Of a DNA stretch of 64,000 bases, positions 24,674 through 34,418 are shown one piece after another. Source of the DNA: Kitasatospora phosalacinea (GTDB lineage: Bacteria; Actinomycetota; Actinomycetes; Streptomycetales; Streptomycetaceae); contig NZ_JNYE01000024.1 in the NCBI RefSeq assembly GCF_000717185.1, forward strand, positions 1 through 64,000, written 5' to 3'. Position numbers and translations under genes: made by a program. The notes under the pieces were generated by a model. It was given only the letters and a program-made list of their open reading frames with translations. It was not told the DNA's origin and ran no database searches. The stretch's first letter is position 1. The number at the start of each line of letters is the position of its first letter.

Positions 24674-25978
24674 TCAGGAGGCGCCGTTGGCCTTCTTGCG
24701 GCGCGCCGCGTAGACGATGCCGCCGCCCGCGGCGAGCACCACGACGCCGCCGATGGTCAGCGGCAGGATGCCGTCCGCACCGGTGAACGCCAGGCCGCCA
24801 CCGCCGCCGCCGTTCGAGCCGGTGCGGCTCGCGGACGGGGACGGGGACGGGGTCGCGTCGGCGGAGCCGCTGGCGCTCGGCTGCGGGCTCGCGGAGCCGC
24901 CGGGGGTCGGCGACTCGCTGCCGGCCGGGGTGCCGGCGCTCTCCGAGGGCTTCGGGCTCTCGGAGGCACCCGTGCTGCCCGAGGGCGACGGGCTCTCGGA
25001 GCCGCCCGGGGTGGTGCCGCCGGGCAGGCAGCCGCCGAACGGGTAGTGGTGGGTCTCGGCACCGCCGCTGCCGGTCAGCGACTTCGCCCACACCGAGCCG
25101 TTGACCGGGCCGCCGGTGCCCAGGTCGAACGCCGCGTTCGGGGCGAGGATGCTGCCCGGCCAGGCGTTGCCGCTGTGCTTGGTGACCGCGGTCGCGGTCG
25201 GGAGGTTCCACAGCAGCTCGGCGCGCTCGGCGCCGCCGTCCGCGGACTGCGACTTGTCGTCCTGGACGTACTTGCCCTTGGCGTTGTCCCAGATCCAGAA
25301 CCCGGTGGTCGGGCCGCCCGGGCCCTTGGTCTGGTCGTAGGAGCCGCCGGTCACGTTGATGATCGTGGTGGAGCCGGCCGGGACCTTGAGGTAGACGTCG
25401 CCGGCCTTCTGCAGCACGTCGGCCGCGACGGTGAAGACGTTGGTGGTCGCGTCCGTGCCGGTGAAGGTGATCGTGCGTCCGTCGGAGACCGGGGCGCCAC
25501 CCGTGGTCTTCGCCAGTTCGGTGGAGACGTGCCGCAGGTGGGCGAACTCCTTGCCGAAGTCGATCGGCGAGGTGCCCTTGGAGACGCCCTCCAGCTGGCC
25601 GCCGCCGACGACCTTGCCGGCGTAGACGCCCTTGCCCTTCATGACCTGGACGTGGGCGCCGTTCTGGATCAGGTCGCCGCCCACCACCAGCGAGTAGCCG
25701 CCGGGCAGGGCGGCGACCTCGGCCTGGGTGAGCTCGTTGCCCACGGTGAAGCCGGACTTGCTGAAGTCGGCGTTGCCGCCGACCGCGACCGCGCCCTCGG
25801 CGTCCGGGCTGTGGGTGTCGTTGCCCTCGATGAACTCGCCGTACTTCCCGGCGACCCCGAGGTCGAAGCAGGTGCCGCCCGTGGTCGGGGCGGCGGTCGC
25901 GGCGGTCGGGACGACCAGGGCCGCGAGGGCGAGCGAGCCACCGAGCGCCACGGCGGCAGCGGATATGGACTTGCGCAT
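24674..25978 (-). CDS. Choice-of-anchor A domain surface protein with LAXTG sorting signal
   Basis: The 434-residue protein has a Sec signal peptide (MRKSISAAAVALGGSLALAAL, cut near AATAAPT at about 29). A choice-of-anchor A domain follows (about 35-300; GVAGKYGEFIEGNDTHSPDAEG, VVGGDLIQNGAHV, GFWIWDN, GSILAPNAAFDLG). Then come a Ser/Pro/Gly-rich stalk, the sortase motif LAFTG (about 397), a hydrophobic helix and the basic tail ARRKKANGAS. This is a protein covalently attached to peptidoglycan by a class E sortase; no sortase gene is nearby. ATG 25978 has GGAG at a spacing of 8. It is monocistronic. Confidence 0.88.
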   Translation of the reverse strand: MRKSISAAAVALGGSLALAALVVPTAATAAPTTGGTCFDLGVAGKYGEFIEGNDTHSPDAEGAVAVGGNADFSKSGFTVGNELTQAEVAALPGGYSLVVGGDLIQNGAHVQVMKGKGVYAGKVVGGGQLEGVSKGTSPIDFGKEFAHLRHVSTELAKTTGGAPVSDGRTITFTGTDATTNVFTVAADVLQKAGDVYLKVPAGSTTIINVTGGSYDQTKGPGGPTTGFWIWDNAKGKYVQDDKSQSADGGAERAELLWNLPTATAVTKHSGNAWPGSILAPNAAFDLGTGGPVNGSVWAKSLTGSGGAETHHYPFGGCLPGGTTPGGSESPSPSGSTGASESPKPSESAGTPAGSESPTPGGSASPQPSASGSADATPSPSPSASRTGSNGGGGGGLAFTGADGILPLTIGGVVVLAAGGGIVYAARRKKANGAS

Positions 25979-26077
25979 GTGCGGGACTCCGCGTGTGGGT
26001 GCGGGCAGGAGTGTGAGATGAGCCCAACCCGGAAAAAGGTATGGACCAAACCGCACTCTTTCGGCCATCTGCTCGGC

Positions 26078-26096
26078 CGGTCAAGGCCGTTGACCG
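26078..26096. promoter_or_regulatory. Inverted repeat upstream of the surface-protein gene
   Basis: CGGTCAA (26078-26084) and TTGACCG (26090-26096) are perfect arms around GGCCG. They lie about 100 bp before ATG 25978 in a gap containing an unusual AT-rich patch (26105-26125). The site could be an operator; the TTGACC on the minus strand could also be a -35 element. Confidence 0.35.
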
Positions 26097-26274
26097 ACAC
26101 GCTCGAAATGATACTTTTTGTCCAGCGGCCGCACGGGAACCTTTCGCCCGCGGTCGAACCGCGCCCGCACCGCAGCCGCGTCCCGGCCGCACCGCCGCCG
26201 CACCCCGCCCGCACCGCCGCGCCCGCCCGCCGCCCGGGGCCGGAGCACGGTGTAAGCCCGCCTACGATGGTCCG

Positions 26275-27228
26275 GTGACCAACCCGCTCTCCCTCCTCGC
26301 CGAACGCTGGCACCCGACCCCGCAGCACGTCCGCCGGGCGGCGCTGGCCGCGCTGGTGATGAGCGTGGTGATCGTGGTGACCGGCGGCGCCGTCCGGCTG
26401 ACCGACTCCGGCCTGGGCTGCACCACCTGGCCCGCCTGCACCGACGGCAGCGTGACGCCGACGCCCGAGATGGGCGTGCACGGCGTCATCGAGTTCACCA
26501 ACCGGATGCTCACCTACGTGCTGTCCGCCGCGATCGGCTGGTTCATCCTGGCCGCCCGCTGCGCGAAGCCGTGGCGCCGTTCGCTGACCAAGCTCGGCTG
26601 GTCCCAGTTCTGGCTGGTGGTCTCCAACGCGGTGCTCGGCGGCATCACCGTGCTGACCGACCTCAACCCGTACGTGGTGGCGCTGCACATGGTCGCCGCG
26701 CTGGGCCTGGTCTGGACGGCCGTGCTCAGCTGGGAGCGCAGCAAGGAGGGCGACGGGGCGCCGCACCCGCTGGTGGCGCCCGGGATCCAGCGGTTCGCGC
26801 AGGTGCTGGTGGCCGCGATCGGGGCGCTGGTGCTGGTCGGCACGCTGGTCACCGGCGCGGGCCACCACCCGGGCTCGGCCGGTACCTGGCGCATCCCGCT
26901 CGACTACGACCGCCTGGCCCAGGCCCACGCCGACCTGGTCTTCCTCGCGGTCGGCCTGACGCTGGCCGCACTGCTGGTGTTCGCCGCGGTCAAGGCCCCG
27001 CCGGCCGCCCGGGCCCGGGTGCGGGAGCTGTTCGTGCTGCTGCTGCTGCAGGGCGTGCTCGGTTTCGTCCAGTACTTCACGGACGCCCCGGAGGTCATGG
27101 TCGGCCTGCACATGCTGGGCGCCGCGGTGATCTGGGGCGCCGCCCTGCGCGTCCCGCTGGCCCTGCGCGGCCGCGCCGCCGTCCCGGACCGGTCCGCCGC
27201 CGCCCCGGCCGCCGAACTGGTCGCCTGA
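26275..27228 (+). CDS. ctaA: Heme A synthase (COX15/CtaA)
   Basis: The 317-residue membrane enzyme oxidises heme O to heme A for aa3-type cytochrome c oxidase. It has eight predicted transmembrane helices and the four heme-ligand histidines in HGVIEFTNRM, ALHMVAALG, QAHADLVF and GLHMLGAAV. The paired cysteines of CTTWPACTDG near residue 46 are the CtaA disulfide. GTG 26275 is preceded by TACGAT (26263-26268) at six bases, so the mRNA is probably leaderless. ctaB, whose product supplies heme O, is 3.4 kb to the right on the other strand. Confidence 0.95.
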   Translation: MTNPLSLLAERWHPTPQHVRRAALAALVMSVVIVVTGGAVRLTDSGLGCTTWPACTDGSVTPTPEMGVHGVIEFTNRMLTYVLSAAIGWFILAARCAKPWRRSLTKLGWSQFWLVVSNAVLGGITVLTDLNPYVVALHMVAALGLVWTAVLSWERSKEGDGAPHPLVAPGIQRFAQVLVAAIGALVLVGTLVTGAGHHPGSAGTWRIPLDYDRLAQAHADLVFLAVGLTLAALLVFAAVKAPPAARARVRELFVLLLLQGVLGFVQYFTDAPEVMVGLHMLGAAVIWGAALRVPLALRGRAAVPDRSAAAPAAELVA

Positions 27229-27245
27229 CCGGCCCCGGAACGCAC

Positions 27246-27284
27246 CGACGGCCCGCCGGGAACCCGAGCCCCGGCGGGCCGTCG
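27246..27284. terminator. Terminator between ctaA and the 110-aa gene
   Basis: Fifteen-base perfect arms (27246-27260 and 27270-27284, CGACGGCCCGCCGGG) enclose a 9-base loop between convergent genes. Confidence 0.8.
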
Positions 27285-27298
27285 TCGTGTGCGGGGGG

Positions 27299-27631
27299 TC
27301 AGATCTGGATGCCCGCCATCCGCTTCCACTCGTACGGGCCGGTCCTGACCTTCAGGCCCAGCTCGCCCTCGAAGCTGTCGTGCAGGGTGATCCCGGCCAG
27401 CTCGGCGGCCCGGAGCCCGACCGGGTAGCTGGGCGCGACCTGGTCGCCCCAGGCGCCGTCCGCGCCGACCAGGACGATCCGGGTGGCGGCCGCGCCGACG
27501 TACTCCACGACGCCGTCGGCGCTGCCGCCGTGCTGCGCGGCGAAGCTGCTCAGGTGCTTGGCAATGCGCTTGGCGCGGCGCTCGGCGCGGGCGTCCGGCG
27601 CGGTGGTGGTGGCGGTGTCCGCGTTGGTCAT
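27299..27631 (-). CDS. Small conserved protein of unknown function (110 aa)
   Basis: The 110-residue soluble protein starts MTNADTATTTAPDARAERRAKRIAKH and then has an alternating pattern (ATRIVLVGADGAWGDQVAPSYPV, HDSFEGELGLKVRTGPYEWKRMAG) suggesting a small mixed alpha/beta fold. I do not recognise the family. ATG 27631 is the only sensible start. It lies 9 bp downstream of the flavoprotein monooxygenase gene on the same strand and is probably co-transcribed with it. Confidence 0.75.
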   Translation of the reverse strand: MTNADTATTTAPDARAERRAKRIAKHLSSFAAQHGGSADGVVEYVGAAATRIVLVGADGAWGDQVAPSYPVGLRAAELAGITLHDSFEGELGLKVRTGPYEWKRMAGIQI

Positions 27632-27640
27632 GCCCGCATG

Positions 27641-28921
27641 CTACCGAGGGGTAGCGCCGGTGGCGACGGTGGAGCGCTGTGCCGGAGCCCACACCTCCTC
27701 GGCCCCCGCCTCCTCGGCCCGCAGCTCGCCGGCCCCGACGTAGGCGCGGGCGAAGGCGGCGGCCTCCGGGCCGGGGCGGGCGATCCGGCGGATCCGCTCC
27801 AGCCGCAGCCGCAGCGCGAACTCGCGCTGCTCGGGCGGCAGCCCGGCGGGCAGGTGGAGCAGGTCGAGCAGCCCGTCGGAGAACTCCTGGGTGCGCCAGG
27901 CCGCCGCCAGCCGGCGCCGCTGGTAGCCCTCCAGCGCACCGCCGTCGCCACCGTCGTCGCCCCCGCCCCCGTCGTCGCCGAGGGCTTCCAGCAGCGCCCC
28001 GGCCAGGTCGACGACGTCGGCGACGGCCGAGTTGAGGCCCTTGCCGCCGGACGGGGTGACGGTGTGCGCGGCGTCCCCGGCCAGCAGCAGCCGCCCGTGC
28101 CGCAGCCGGCCGGCGACCCGGCCGCGCATCCGCAGCACGCCGGTCTCCAGCAGCTCGCCGGGCACCGGGTCCGCGCCGCCGAGCCCCAGCCGGTGCGCCA
28201 GCCCGGCCCGGATCCGGTCCGCGTCCCAGCCGTCCAGCCGCTCCCCGGCGGGCACCTCCAGGTAGAACCGGCCGACCTCGGCGGTGCGCGGCATCATCCC
28301 GGCGAACCCGTCCGCGTGCACCGCGTAGCGGATCGTGCCCACCGGCCGGTCGATCCGGGCCAGCACGGTCAGCCAGTCGTACGGGTAGCGGCGGGCGGGG
28401 CCCCGGGCCCCGTCGGGGAAGGCGGCGGCGACCGGGCCGCGCGCGCCCTCGCAGCCGACCGCCCAGGCGGCGCGCAGCTCCCCGCGGGCGGTGTCCAGCA
28501 CGGGCCGCCCCGCGCCGTCCGCCGCCACCGCCGCGACCGGCGAGGAGAAGGCGATCGTGCCGCCGTCCGCCTCGTAGGCGGCGACCAGGTCGCGGACCAG
28601 CAGCTGCTGCGGGTACACCCAGTGCCGCGCGCCGCCGGAGAGCGCGCCGTAGTCGACGGTGACCTTCTCGCCGAGGCAGGTGATCTCGCACCGCCCGTGC
28701 CGCTCCCCCGCCGCGACCAGCCGGTCCGCCAGGCCCAGCCCGCGCAGGTGCTCCACCACCCGGTGCTCCAGCACCCCGGCCCGGGCGGCGCCCTCCAGCT
28801 CGGCCCGGGAGCGCCGCTCGTGGACGGCGACGTCGACGCCCGCCCGGCGCAGCAGGTGCGCGAGCACCAGCCCGGCGGGCCCGGCGCCGACGATCGCGAC
28901 GGTGGTGGTGCGGGGCGTCAT
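27641..28921 (-). CDS. FAD-dependent monooxygenase, 4-hydroxybenzoate 3-monooxygenase-like
   Basis: The 426-residue protein is a class A flavoprotein hydroxylase. The FAD-binding GxGxxG is VGAGPAGLVLAHLLRRAG (about residue 10), and the second FAD motif is LAGDAAHTVTPSGGKGLNSAVADV (about 283). RAGVLEHRVVEHL and HWVYPQQLLVRDL resemble PobA, which makes protocatechuate from 4-hydroxybenzoate. Substrate identity is an inference from that resemblance, and no protocatechuate genes are nearby. A Gly/Asp low-complexity insert near residue 325 is unusual. ATG 28921 is chosen over an ATG-like start at 28957. It is divergent from the DUF2461 gene across a palindrome. Confidence 0.85.
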   Translation of the reverse strand: MTPRTTTVAIVGAGPAGLVLAHLLRRAGVDVAVHERRSRAELEGAARAGVLEHRVVEHLRGLGLADRLVAAGERHGRCEITCLGEKVTVDYGALSGGARHWVYPQQLLVRDLVAAYEADGGTIAFSSPVAAVAADGAGRPVLDTARGELRAAWAVGCEGARGPVAAAFPDGARGPARRYPYDWLTVLARIDRPVGTIRYAVHADGFAGMMPRTAEVGRFYLEVPAGERLDGWDADRIRAGLAHRLGLGGADPVPGELLETGVLRMRGRVAGRLRHGRLLLAGDAAHTVTPSGGKGLNSAVADVVDLAGALLEALGDDGGGGDDGGDGGALEGYQRRRLAAAWRTQEFSDGLLDLLHLPAGLPPEQREFALRLRLERIRRIARPGPEAAAFARAYVGAGELRAEEAGAEEVWAPAQRSTVATGATPR

Positions 28922-28964
28922 CGGTGCTCTCCCGGTGCTCTCGGCGGACGTCCGCAACCTAGCA

Positions 28965-28981
28965 CCTGACGGACCGTCAGG
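28965..28981. promoter_or_regulatory. 17-bp perfect palindrome, TetR-operator-like
   Basis: CCTGACGG-A-CCGTCAGG is a perfect inverted repeat in the 83-bp gap between the divergent monooxygenase and DUF2461 genes. TGACGG/CCGTCA-type palindromes are typical of TetR-family operators in actinobacteria. No TetR gene is in the window. Confidence 0.55.
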
Positions 28982-29004
28982 CCCGTGGCGTGAATACTGT
29001 CCGG

Positions 29005-29649
29005 GTGAACGATTTCCGTGGCTGGCCGGCCGAGGCGCTGGAGTTCTACGAGCACCTGGAGGCCGACAACTCGAAGACCTTCTGGGCCGCGCACCGCGCG
29101 GTGTACGACGAGGCGGTGCGGGCGCCGATGGAGGCGCTGCTGGCCCGGCTGGAGCCGGAGTTCGGGCCGGGCAAGGTCTTCCGGCCGAACCGCGACGTCC
29201 GGTTCTCCGCCGACAAGTCCCCGTACAAGACGCACGTCGGCGGCTACCTGGAGTCCGGCGGCTACGTGCAGCTGTCGGCGGACGGGCTGGCCTGCGGGCT
29301 GGGCTACTACCACCTGGCGAGCGACCAACTGGCGCGCTACCGCGCCGCGGTGGCCGAGGACGTGCCGGGCGCCGAGCTGGAGCGGGTGGTGGCGGCCGTC
29401 CGCGCGGCCGGGCCGCAGGTGGTGGGGCGGGACAGCCTGAAGACCGCGCCGCGCGGCGTGGCCAAGGACCACCCGCGGATCGAACTGCTGCGCCACAAGG
29501 GCCTGATCGCCTGGCAGGAGTGGGAGCCCGCGGCCTGGCTGGGCACCGCGCAGGCGTACGGCCGGATCACCGGCTTCCTGCACGCGGCGGCGCCGCTGCA
29601 CGAGTGGCTGGAGAACCACGTCGGCCCCAGCGAGCTTCCGCCGCGCTGA
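29005..29649 (+). CDS. DUF2461 domain-containing protein
   Basis: The 214-residue soluble protein belongs to the TIGR02453/DUF2461 family, of unknown biochemical function. Family features are FYEHLEADNSKTFWAAHR (about residue 15), DVRFSADKSPYKTHVGGY (about 72) and GLGYYHLASDQLARYR. GTG 29005 gives the usual N-terminus (VNDFRGWPAEA); GTG 28990 would add five residues. TACTGT at 28995-29000 suggests a leaderless or nearly leaderless message. It shares the palindrome at 28965 with the divergent flavoprotein gene. Confidence 0.85.
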   Translation: MNDFRGWPAEALEFYEHLEADNSKTFWAAHRAVYDEAVRAPMEALLARLEPEFGPGKVFRPNRDVRFSADKSPYKTHVGGYLESGGYVQLSADGLACGLGYYHLASDQLARYRAAVAEDVPGAELERVVAAVRAAGPQVVGRDSLKTAPRGVAKDHPRIELLRHKGLIAWQEWEPAAWLGTAQAYGRITGFLHAAAPLHEWLENHVGPSELPPR

Positions 29650-29658
29650 GGCCGAGGG

Positions 29659-29692
29659 GTCGAGCAGGAGGAGACGTCGAGCAGGAGGAGAC
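29659..29692. repeat. 17-bp perfect tandem duplication
   Basis: GTCGAGCAGGAGGAGAC occurs twice head to tail (29659-29675 and 29676-29692) between the convergent DUF2461 and ctaB genes. It resembles a recent slippage duplication. No terminator hairpin is visible here. Confidence 0.8.
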
Positions 29693-29697
29693 GGGGG

Positions 29698-30642
29698 TCA
29701 GCCCACGAAGGGGTCCACCGCGACGACCAGGAACAGCAGGGTCAGGTAGGTGATCGACCAGTGGAACAGCCGCATCTCCTTGAGCTTGGCGCCCACGATG
29801 CCGGCCTTGGCGCGCGACTGGAGGGCGTACGCCTCCTTCATCCACAGCGCGCCGAGGACCGCGGCGACCGCCGGGTACAGCCAGCTGGTGTGCGCGGCGG
29901 GCCACAGCAGCAGCGAGGTCGCGACCATCACCCAGGAGTAGGCGACGACCTGCCGGGCGACGCCGATGTTGCCGCGGATCACCGGCAGCATCGGCACCCC
30001 GGCCTTGGCGTAGTCGTCGCGGACCTTCATCATCAGCACCCAGGTGTGCGGCGGCGTCCAGAAGAACACCACCAGGAACAGCACCAGGGCCGCCCAGGAC
30101 AGCGAGTTCGTGACCGAGGACCAGCCGACCAGCACCGGCATGCACCCGGCGATGCCGCCCCAGACGACGTTCTGCGAGGTGCGGCGCTTGAGGCCGAGGG
30201 TGTAGACGAAGACGTAGAACAGCAGGGCGCCCAGCGCGAGCGCCGAGGAGAGCCAGTTGACCAGGACGCCGAGCCACAGGGTGGAGACCACGGCCAGCAC
30301 GACGCCGAAGACCAGCGCCTCGCGCGGGGAGACCATGCCGGTGACGATCGGACGCCGTTCGGTGCGGGACATCACCGCGTCGATGTCCCGGTCGATGTAC
30401 ATGTTGAGCGCGTTGGCGCCGCCCGCCGAGAGGTAGCCGCCGACCACGACCGCGAGCACCCGCCACAGGTTGGGCACGCCGCCCTGGGCCAGGAACATCA
30501 CCGGCACCGTGGAGATCAGCAGGAGTTCGATGATCCGGGGTTTGGTGAGGGCCACGAAGGCCCCGACGCGGGCCCCGAACGGCCGGGGCGCGGTCCTCGT
30601 CCCTACCACCACCCCTGCGGGGCGGGATTCGACGGCGGTCAC
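29698..30642 (-). CDS. ctaB: Protoheme IX farnesyltransferase (heme O synthase)
   Basis: The 314-residue UbiA-family membrane prenyltransferase adds farnesyl to heme B to give heme O. The first Asp-rich motif is [21 protein letters not shown] (about residue 73-93, split) and the second is [16 protein letters not shown] (about 200). About nine transmembrane helices are predicted. I start at GTG 30642 because GAGG lies five bases upstream; GTG 30648 is an alternative. An open frame to 30810 is only GC artefact. It feeds CtaA and is divergent from tkt. Confidence 0.95.
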   Translation of the reverse strand: MTAVESRPAGVVVGTRTAPRPFGARVGAFVALTKPRIIELLLISTVPVMFLAQGGVPNLWRVLAVVVGGYLSAGGANALNMYIDRDIDAVMSRTERRPIVTGMVSPREALVFGVVLAVVSTLWLGVLVNWLSSALALGALLFYVFVYTLGLKRRTSQNVVWGGIAGCMPVLVGWSSVTNSLSWAALVLFLVVFFWTPPHTWVLMMKVRDDYAKAGVPMLPVIRGNIGVARQVVAYSWVMVATSLLLWPAAHTSWLYPAVAAVLGALWMKEAYALQSRAKAGIVGAKLKEMRLFHWSITYLTLLFLVVAVDPFVG

Positions 30643-31041
30643 GGACACCTCAACAGTCGATGAACTTCCACAGGCGTCCCGGAGACCCGCAGGGTGCCCG
30701 CCGTCCGCTCTGCGCGTACCACGCAACCATAGACGTTCCATATCTCCCGATCCGCCCCGGGGTCCCCGGCGAGCCGCGTCCGCTCCCGTCTCGCCCATCG
30801 GAACGGGCAAACCCTCCCCGTACGGGTGAAGGTGGGACAGAGCGATTGACGTCCGCCGGTGGAATGCGGCGCCGCCGTCTCACGTTGCCCCGGCACAGAG
30901 GGTGAGGTGCGCCGCAAACGGTAGGCTCGCACGGAGAAGCGGGATCAACCCTCCGTGATCGGCACCAGCCACAGCGGCGTGGCCGACCGGTCCCCTTCAC
31001 GGGGTCACACTTCACACATCCGGAAGGAGCCCTGAGTCAGG
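30643..31041. promoter_or_regulatory. ctaB-tkt divergent intergenic region
   Basis: These 399 bases contain no gene that I can support. A TATGGT hexamer on the minus strand (30731-30726) is a possible -10 for ctaB. TAGGCT at 30922-30927 is a possible -10 for tkt, giving a leader of about 110 nt. Neither has a strong -35. I see no riboswitch-like conserved motif. Confidence 0.3.
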
Positions 31042-33138
31042 GTGAGCACCACGCCGAACGTCTTTGAGTGGAGCGAGTCGGACCAGCGGGCCGTCGACAC
31101 GGCCCGGGTCCTGGCCATGGACGCCGTGCAGAAGGTGGGGAACGGACACCCCGGCACGGCCATGTCGCTGGCTCCCGCCGCGTACCTCATCTTCCAGCGC
31201 TTCCTGCGCCACGACCCGACCGACCCGACCTGGGTGGGCCGCGACCGCTTCGTGCTCTCCCCCGGGCACACCTCCCTCACGCTGTACACCCAGCTGTTCC
31301 TGTCCGGCTACGGACTGTCGCTGGACGACCTGAAGGCCTTCCGGGTCGCGGGCAGCCGCACCCCCGGCCACCCCGAGCACGGCCACACCGCGGGCGTGGA
31401 GACCACCACCGGCCCGCTCGGCCAGGGCATGGGCAACGCGGTCGGCATGGCGATGGCCGCCCGCTACGAGCGCGGCCTGTTCGACCCGGACGCGGCGCCC
31501 GGCACCTCGCCGTTCGACCACACCGTCTGGGCGATCGTCTCCGACGGCGACCTGGAGGAGGGCATCTCCGCGGAGGCGTCCTCGCTGGCCGGCCACCAGA
31601 AGCTGGGCAACCTGGTCGCGCTGTACGACGACAACCACATCTCGATCGAGGGCGACACCGCCACCGCCTTCTCCGAGGACGTGCTGGCCCGCTACGAGGC
31701 GTACGGCTGGCACGTCCAGCGGGTCAGCCCGAAGGCCGACGGCGACATCGACGTGGCCGCGCTGGCCGCCGCGCTGGAGGCCGCCCGGGCCGAGACCGGC
31801 AAGCCGTCGATCATCGCGATGCGCACCATCATCGCCTGGCCCGCGCCGAACGCCCAGGACACCGCCAAGGCGCACGGCTCGGCCCTCGGCGACGCCGAGA
31901 TCGCCGCCACCAAGAAGGTGCTCGGCTTCGACCCGGCCAAGACCTTCGAGGTCTCCGACGAGGTCGTCGCGCACGCCCGCCTCGTGGTGCAGCGCGGCCA
32001 GGCCGCCCGCGCCGCCTGGGACGGCGAGCTCGCCGACTGGCGCGCCGCCAACCCGCAGCGCGCCGCCGAGTTCGACCGGATCCAGATCGGCGAGCTGCCC
32101 GACGGCTGGGAGAAGGCGATCCCGGTCTTCCCGGCCGGCAAGGACGTCGCCACCCGCAAGGCCTCCGGCGACACCCTCAAGGCCGTCGGCAAGCTCGTCC
32201 CCGAACTGTGGGGCGGCTCCGCGGACCTCGCCGAGTCCAACCTGACCACCATCGACGAGGAGTCCTCCTTCCTTCCGGAGGGCAACCCGCTCAAGAGCGC
32301 CTCGCCGTACGGCCGCACCATCCACTACGGCATCCGCGAGCACGCCATGGGCTCGGTGATGAACGGCATCGCGCTGCACGGCCGCACCCGCATCTACGGC
32401 GGCACCTTCCTGGTGTTCTCCGACTACATGCGCCCCGCGGTCCGGCTCGCCGCGCTGATGAAGCTGCCGGTGGTCTACGTCTGGACGCACGACTCGATCG
32501 GCCTCGGCGAGGACGGCCCGACCCACCAGCCGGTCGAGCACCTGGCCGCGCTGCGCGCCATCCCCGGCCTCGCGGTGGTCCGCCCGGCGGACGCCAACGA
32601 GACCGCCGTGGTGTGGCGCACCGTGCTGGAGCGGCAGACCAGCCACCCCGGCCCGGTCGGCCTGGCGCTGACCCGGCAGGGCGTGCCGACCTTCGACCGC
32701 GAGGTGTTCGGCTCCGCCGAGGGCGCGGCCAGGGGCGGCTACGTGCTGGCCGAGGCCGAGGGCGGCGAGCCCAAGGTGATCCTGATCGGCACCGGCTCCG
32801 AGGTGCAGCTGGCCGTGCAGGCCCGCGAGGCGCTGCAGTCCGAGGGCGTCCCGACCCGGGTGGTCTCGCTGCCGTCGGTGGAGTGGTTCAACGAGCAGGA
32901 CCAGGCGTACCGCGACAGCGTGCTGCCGCCGAACGTCCGGGCCCGGGTCTCGGTCGAGGCGGGCATCGCCCAGGGCTGGCGCGAGCTGGTCGGCGACGCC
33001 GGTCGGATCATCAGCCTGGACCACTTCGGCGCCTCCGCCGACTACCAGGTGCTGTACCAGGAGTTCGGCATCACCGCCGACGCGGTCGCCAACGCCGCCC
33101 GCGCCTCGCTGCGCACGGTCGAGGCCGTCTCCCGCTGA
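31042..33138 (+). CDS. tkt: Transketolase
   Basis: The 698-residue thiamine-diphosphate enzyme moves two-carbon units between sugar phosphates in the non-oxidative pentose phosphate pathway. The N-terminal [30 protein letters not shown] and the ThDP motif [25 protein letters not shown] (in parts, about 170-195) are clear. The Pyr domain has [13 protein letters not shown] (about 435) and [19 protein letters not shown] (in parts, about 492). GTG 31042 is chosen; GGAAGGAG at 31021-31028 is rather far upstream. It heads the tkt-tal-zwf-opcA-pgl cluster. Confidence 0.97.
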   Translation: MSTTPNVFEWSESDQRAVDTARVLAMDAVQKVGNGHPGTAMSLAPAAYLIFQRFLRHDPTDPTWVGRDRFVLSPGHTSLTLYTQLFLSGYGLSLDDLKAFRVAGSRTPGHPEHGHTAGVETTTGPLGQGMGNAVGMAMAARYERGLFDPDAAPGTSPFDHTVWAIVSDGDLEEGISAEASSLAGHQKLGNLVALYDDNHISIEGDTATAFSEDVLARYEAYGWHVQRVSPKADGDIDVAALAAALEAARAETGKPSIIAMRTIIAWPAPNAQDTAKAHGSALGDAEIAATKKVLGFDPAKTFEVSDEVVAHARLVVQRGQAARAAWDGELADWRAANPQRAAEFDRIQIGELPDGWEKAIPVFPAGKDVATRKASGDTLKAVGKLVPELWGGSADLAESNLTTIDEESSFLPEGNPLKSASPYGRTIHYGIREHAMGSVMNGIALHGRTRIYGGTFLVFSDYMRPAVRLAALMKLPVVYVWTHDSIGLGEDGPTHQPVEHLAALRAIPGLAVVRPADANETAVVWRTVLERQTSHPGPVGLALTRQGVPTFDREVFGSAEGAARGGYVLAEAEGGEPKVILIGTGSEVQLAVQAREALQSEGVPTRVVSLPSVEWFNEQDQAYRDSVLPPNVRARVSVEAGIAQGWRELVGDAGRIISLDHFGASADYQVLYQEFGITADAVANAARASLRTVEAVSR

Positions 33139-33235
33139 CGCGCTGACCCACCCGGTCCGGGGTATCCGCACTACCCCGGACCGGTCTCCCCGGACTCCAC
33201 CAGACGTACGAAAAGAAGAAGAGGGACTGAGCACC

Positions 33236-34375
33236 ATGACCGACGCTTTGAACCGCCTCAGCGAAGCAGGCGTGGCGATCTGGCTCGACGACCTGAGCCG
33301 CGAGCGCCTGAACTCCGGCAACCTGGCCGAGCTGGTGCAGGAGAAGCACGTCGTCGGCGTCACCACCAACCCGACCATCTTCCAGAAGGCCATCGGCAGC
33401 GGCAGCGCCGCCTACGACGGCCAGCTGACCGACCTCGCGGTGCGCGGCGTCACCACCGAGGAGGCGATCCGCATGATCACCACCTCCGACGTGCGCGACG
33501 CCGCCGACGTGCTGCGCCCCGTCTACGACGCCTCCAACGGCCGCGACGGCCGGGTCTCCATCGAGGTCGACCCGCGCCTGGCCCACCGCACCGACGCCAC
33601 CGTCGCCGAGGCCAAGCAGCTGTGGTGGCTGGTCGACCGCCCCAACGTGCTGATCAAGATCCCCGCCACCATGGGCGGCCTCCCCGCGATCAGCCAGGTC
33701 CTGGCCCGGGGCATCAGCGTCAACGTCACGCTGATCTTCTCGCTCGAGCGCTACAAGGCCGTCATCGACGCCCACCTGTCCGGCCTGGAGCAGGCCAAGG
33801 CCGCCGGCCTGGACCTCTCCCAGATCGAGTCCGTCGCCTCGTTCTTCGTCTCCCGCGTGGACACCGAGATCGACAAGCGCCTGGAGGCGGTCGGCACCCC
33901 CGAGGCCAAGGAGCTGCGCTCCAAGGCCGCCCTGGCCAACGCCCGCCTCGCCTACCAGGCGTACGAGGAGGTCTACGGCTCGGTGGACGGCGCCAAGCCG
34001 GCCTCCGCCCGCTGGGCCGCCCTGGAGGCCGCGGGCGCCAAGCCGCAGCGCCCGCTGTGGGCGTCCACCGGCGTCAAGGACCCGAACCTGCCCGACACCC
34101 TCTACGTGACCGAGCTGGTCGCCCCGGGCACCGTCAACACCATGCCCGAGGCCACCCTGGACGCCACCGACGACCACGGCGAGGTCACCGGCGACACCAT
34201 CACGTCGAACTACGCCGACGCGAAGGCCGTGCTCGACGCGGTCGCCGCCGCGGGCGTGGACTACGACGACGTGGTCCAGGTCCTGGAGGACGAGGGCGTC
34301 TCCAAGTTCGAGGCCTCCTGGACCGAGCTGCTCGACACCGTCACCGCGGCGCTCGAAGCGCACGGCAAGAACTGA
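33236..34375 (+). CDS. tal: Transaldolase
   Basis: The 379-residue enzyme transfers a dihydroxyacetone unit between sugar phosphates. It is the longer actinobacterial class (about 370-380). Recognisable parts are [30 protein letters not shown], and the Schiff-base lysine in [16 protein letters not shown] (about residue 141). ATG 33236 has GAGGGA about 10 bases upstream. It lies 97 bp after tkt and 43 bp before zwf, in one apparent operon. Confidence 0.96.
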   Translation: MTDALNRLSEAGVAIWLDDLSRERLNSGNLAELVQEKHVVGVTTNPTIFQKAIGSGSAAYDGQLTDLAVRGVTTEEAIRMITTSDVRDAADVLRPVYDASNGRDGRVSIEVDPRLAHRTDATVAEAKQLWWLVDRPNVLIKIPATMGGLPAISQVLARGISVNVTLIFSLERYKAVIDAHLSGLEQAKAAGLDLSQIESVASFFVSRVDTEIDKRLEAVGTPEAKELRSKAALANARLAYQAYEEVYGSVDGAKPASARWAALEAAGAKPQRPLWASTGVKDPNLPDTLYVTELVAPGTVNTMPEATLDATDDHGEVTGDTITSNYADAKAVLDAVAAAGVDYDDVVQVLEDEGVSKFEASWTELLDTVTAALEAHGKN

Positions 34376-34418
34376 CACCTGCTCACGAACTGACGCAACG
34401 AAAGCGGAGCACACCACA

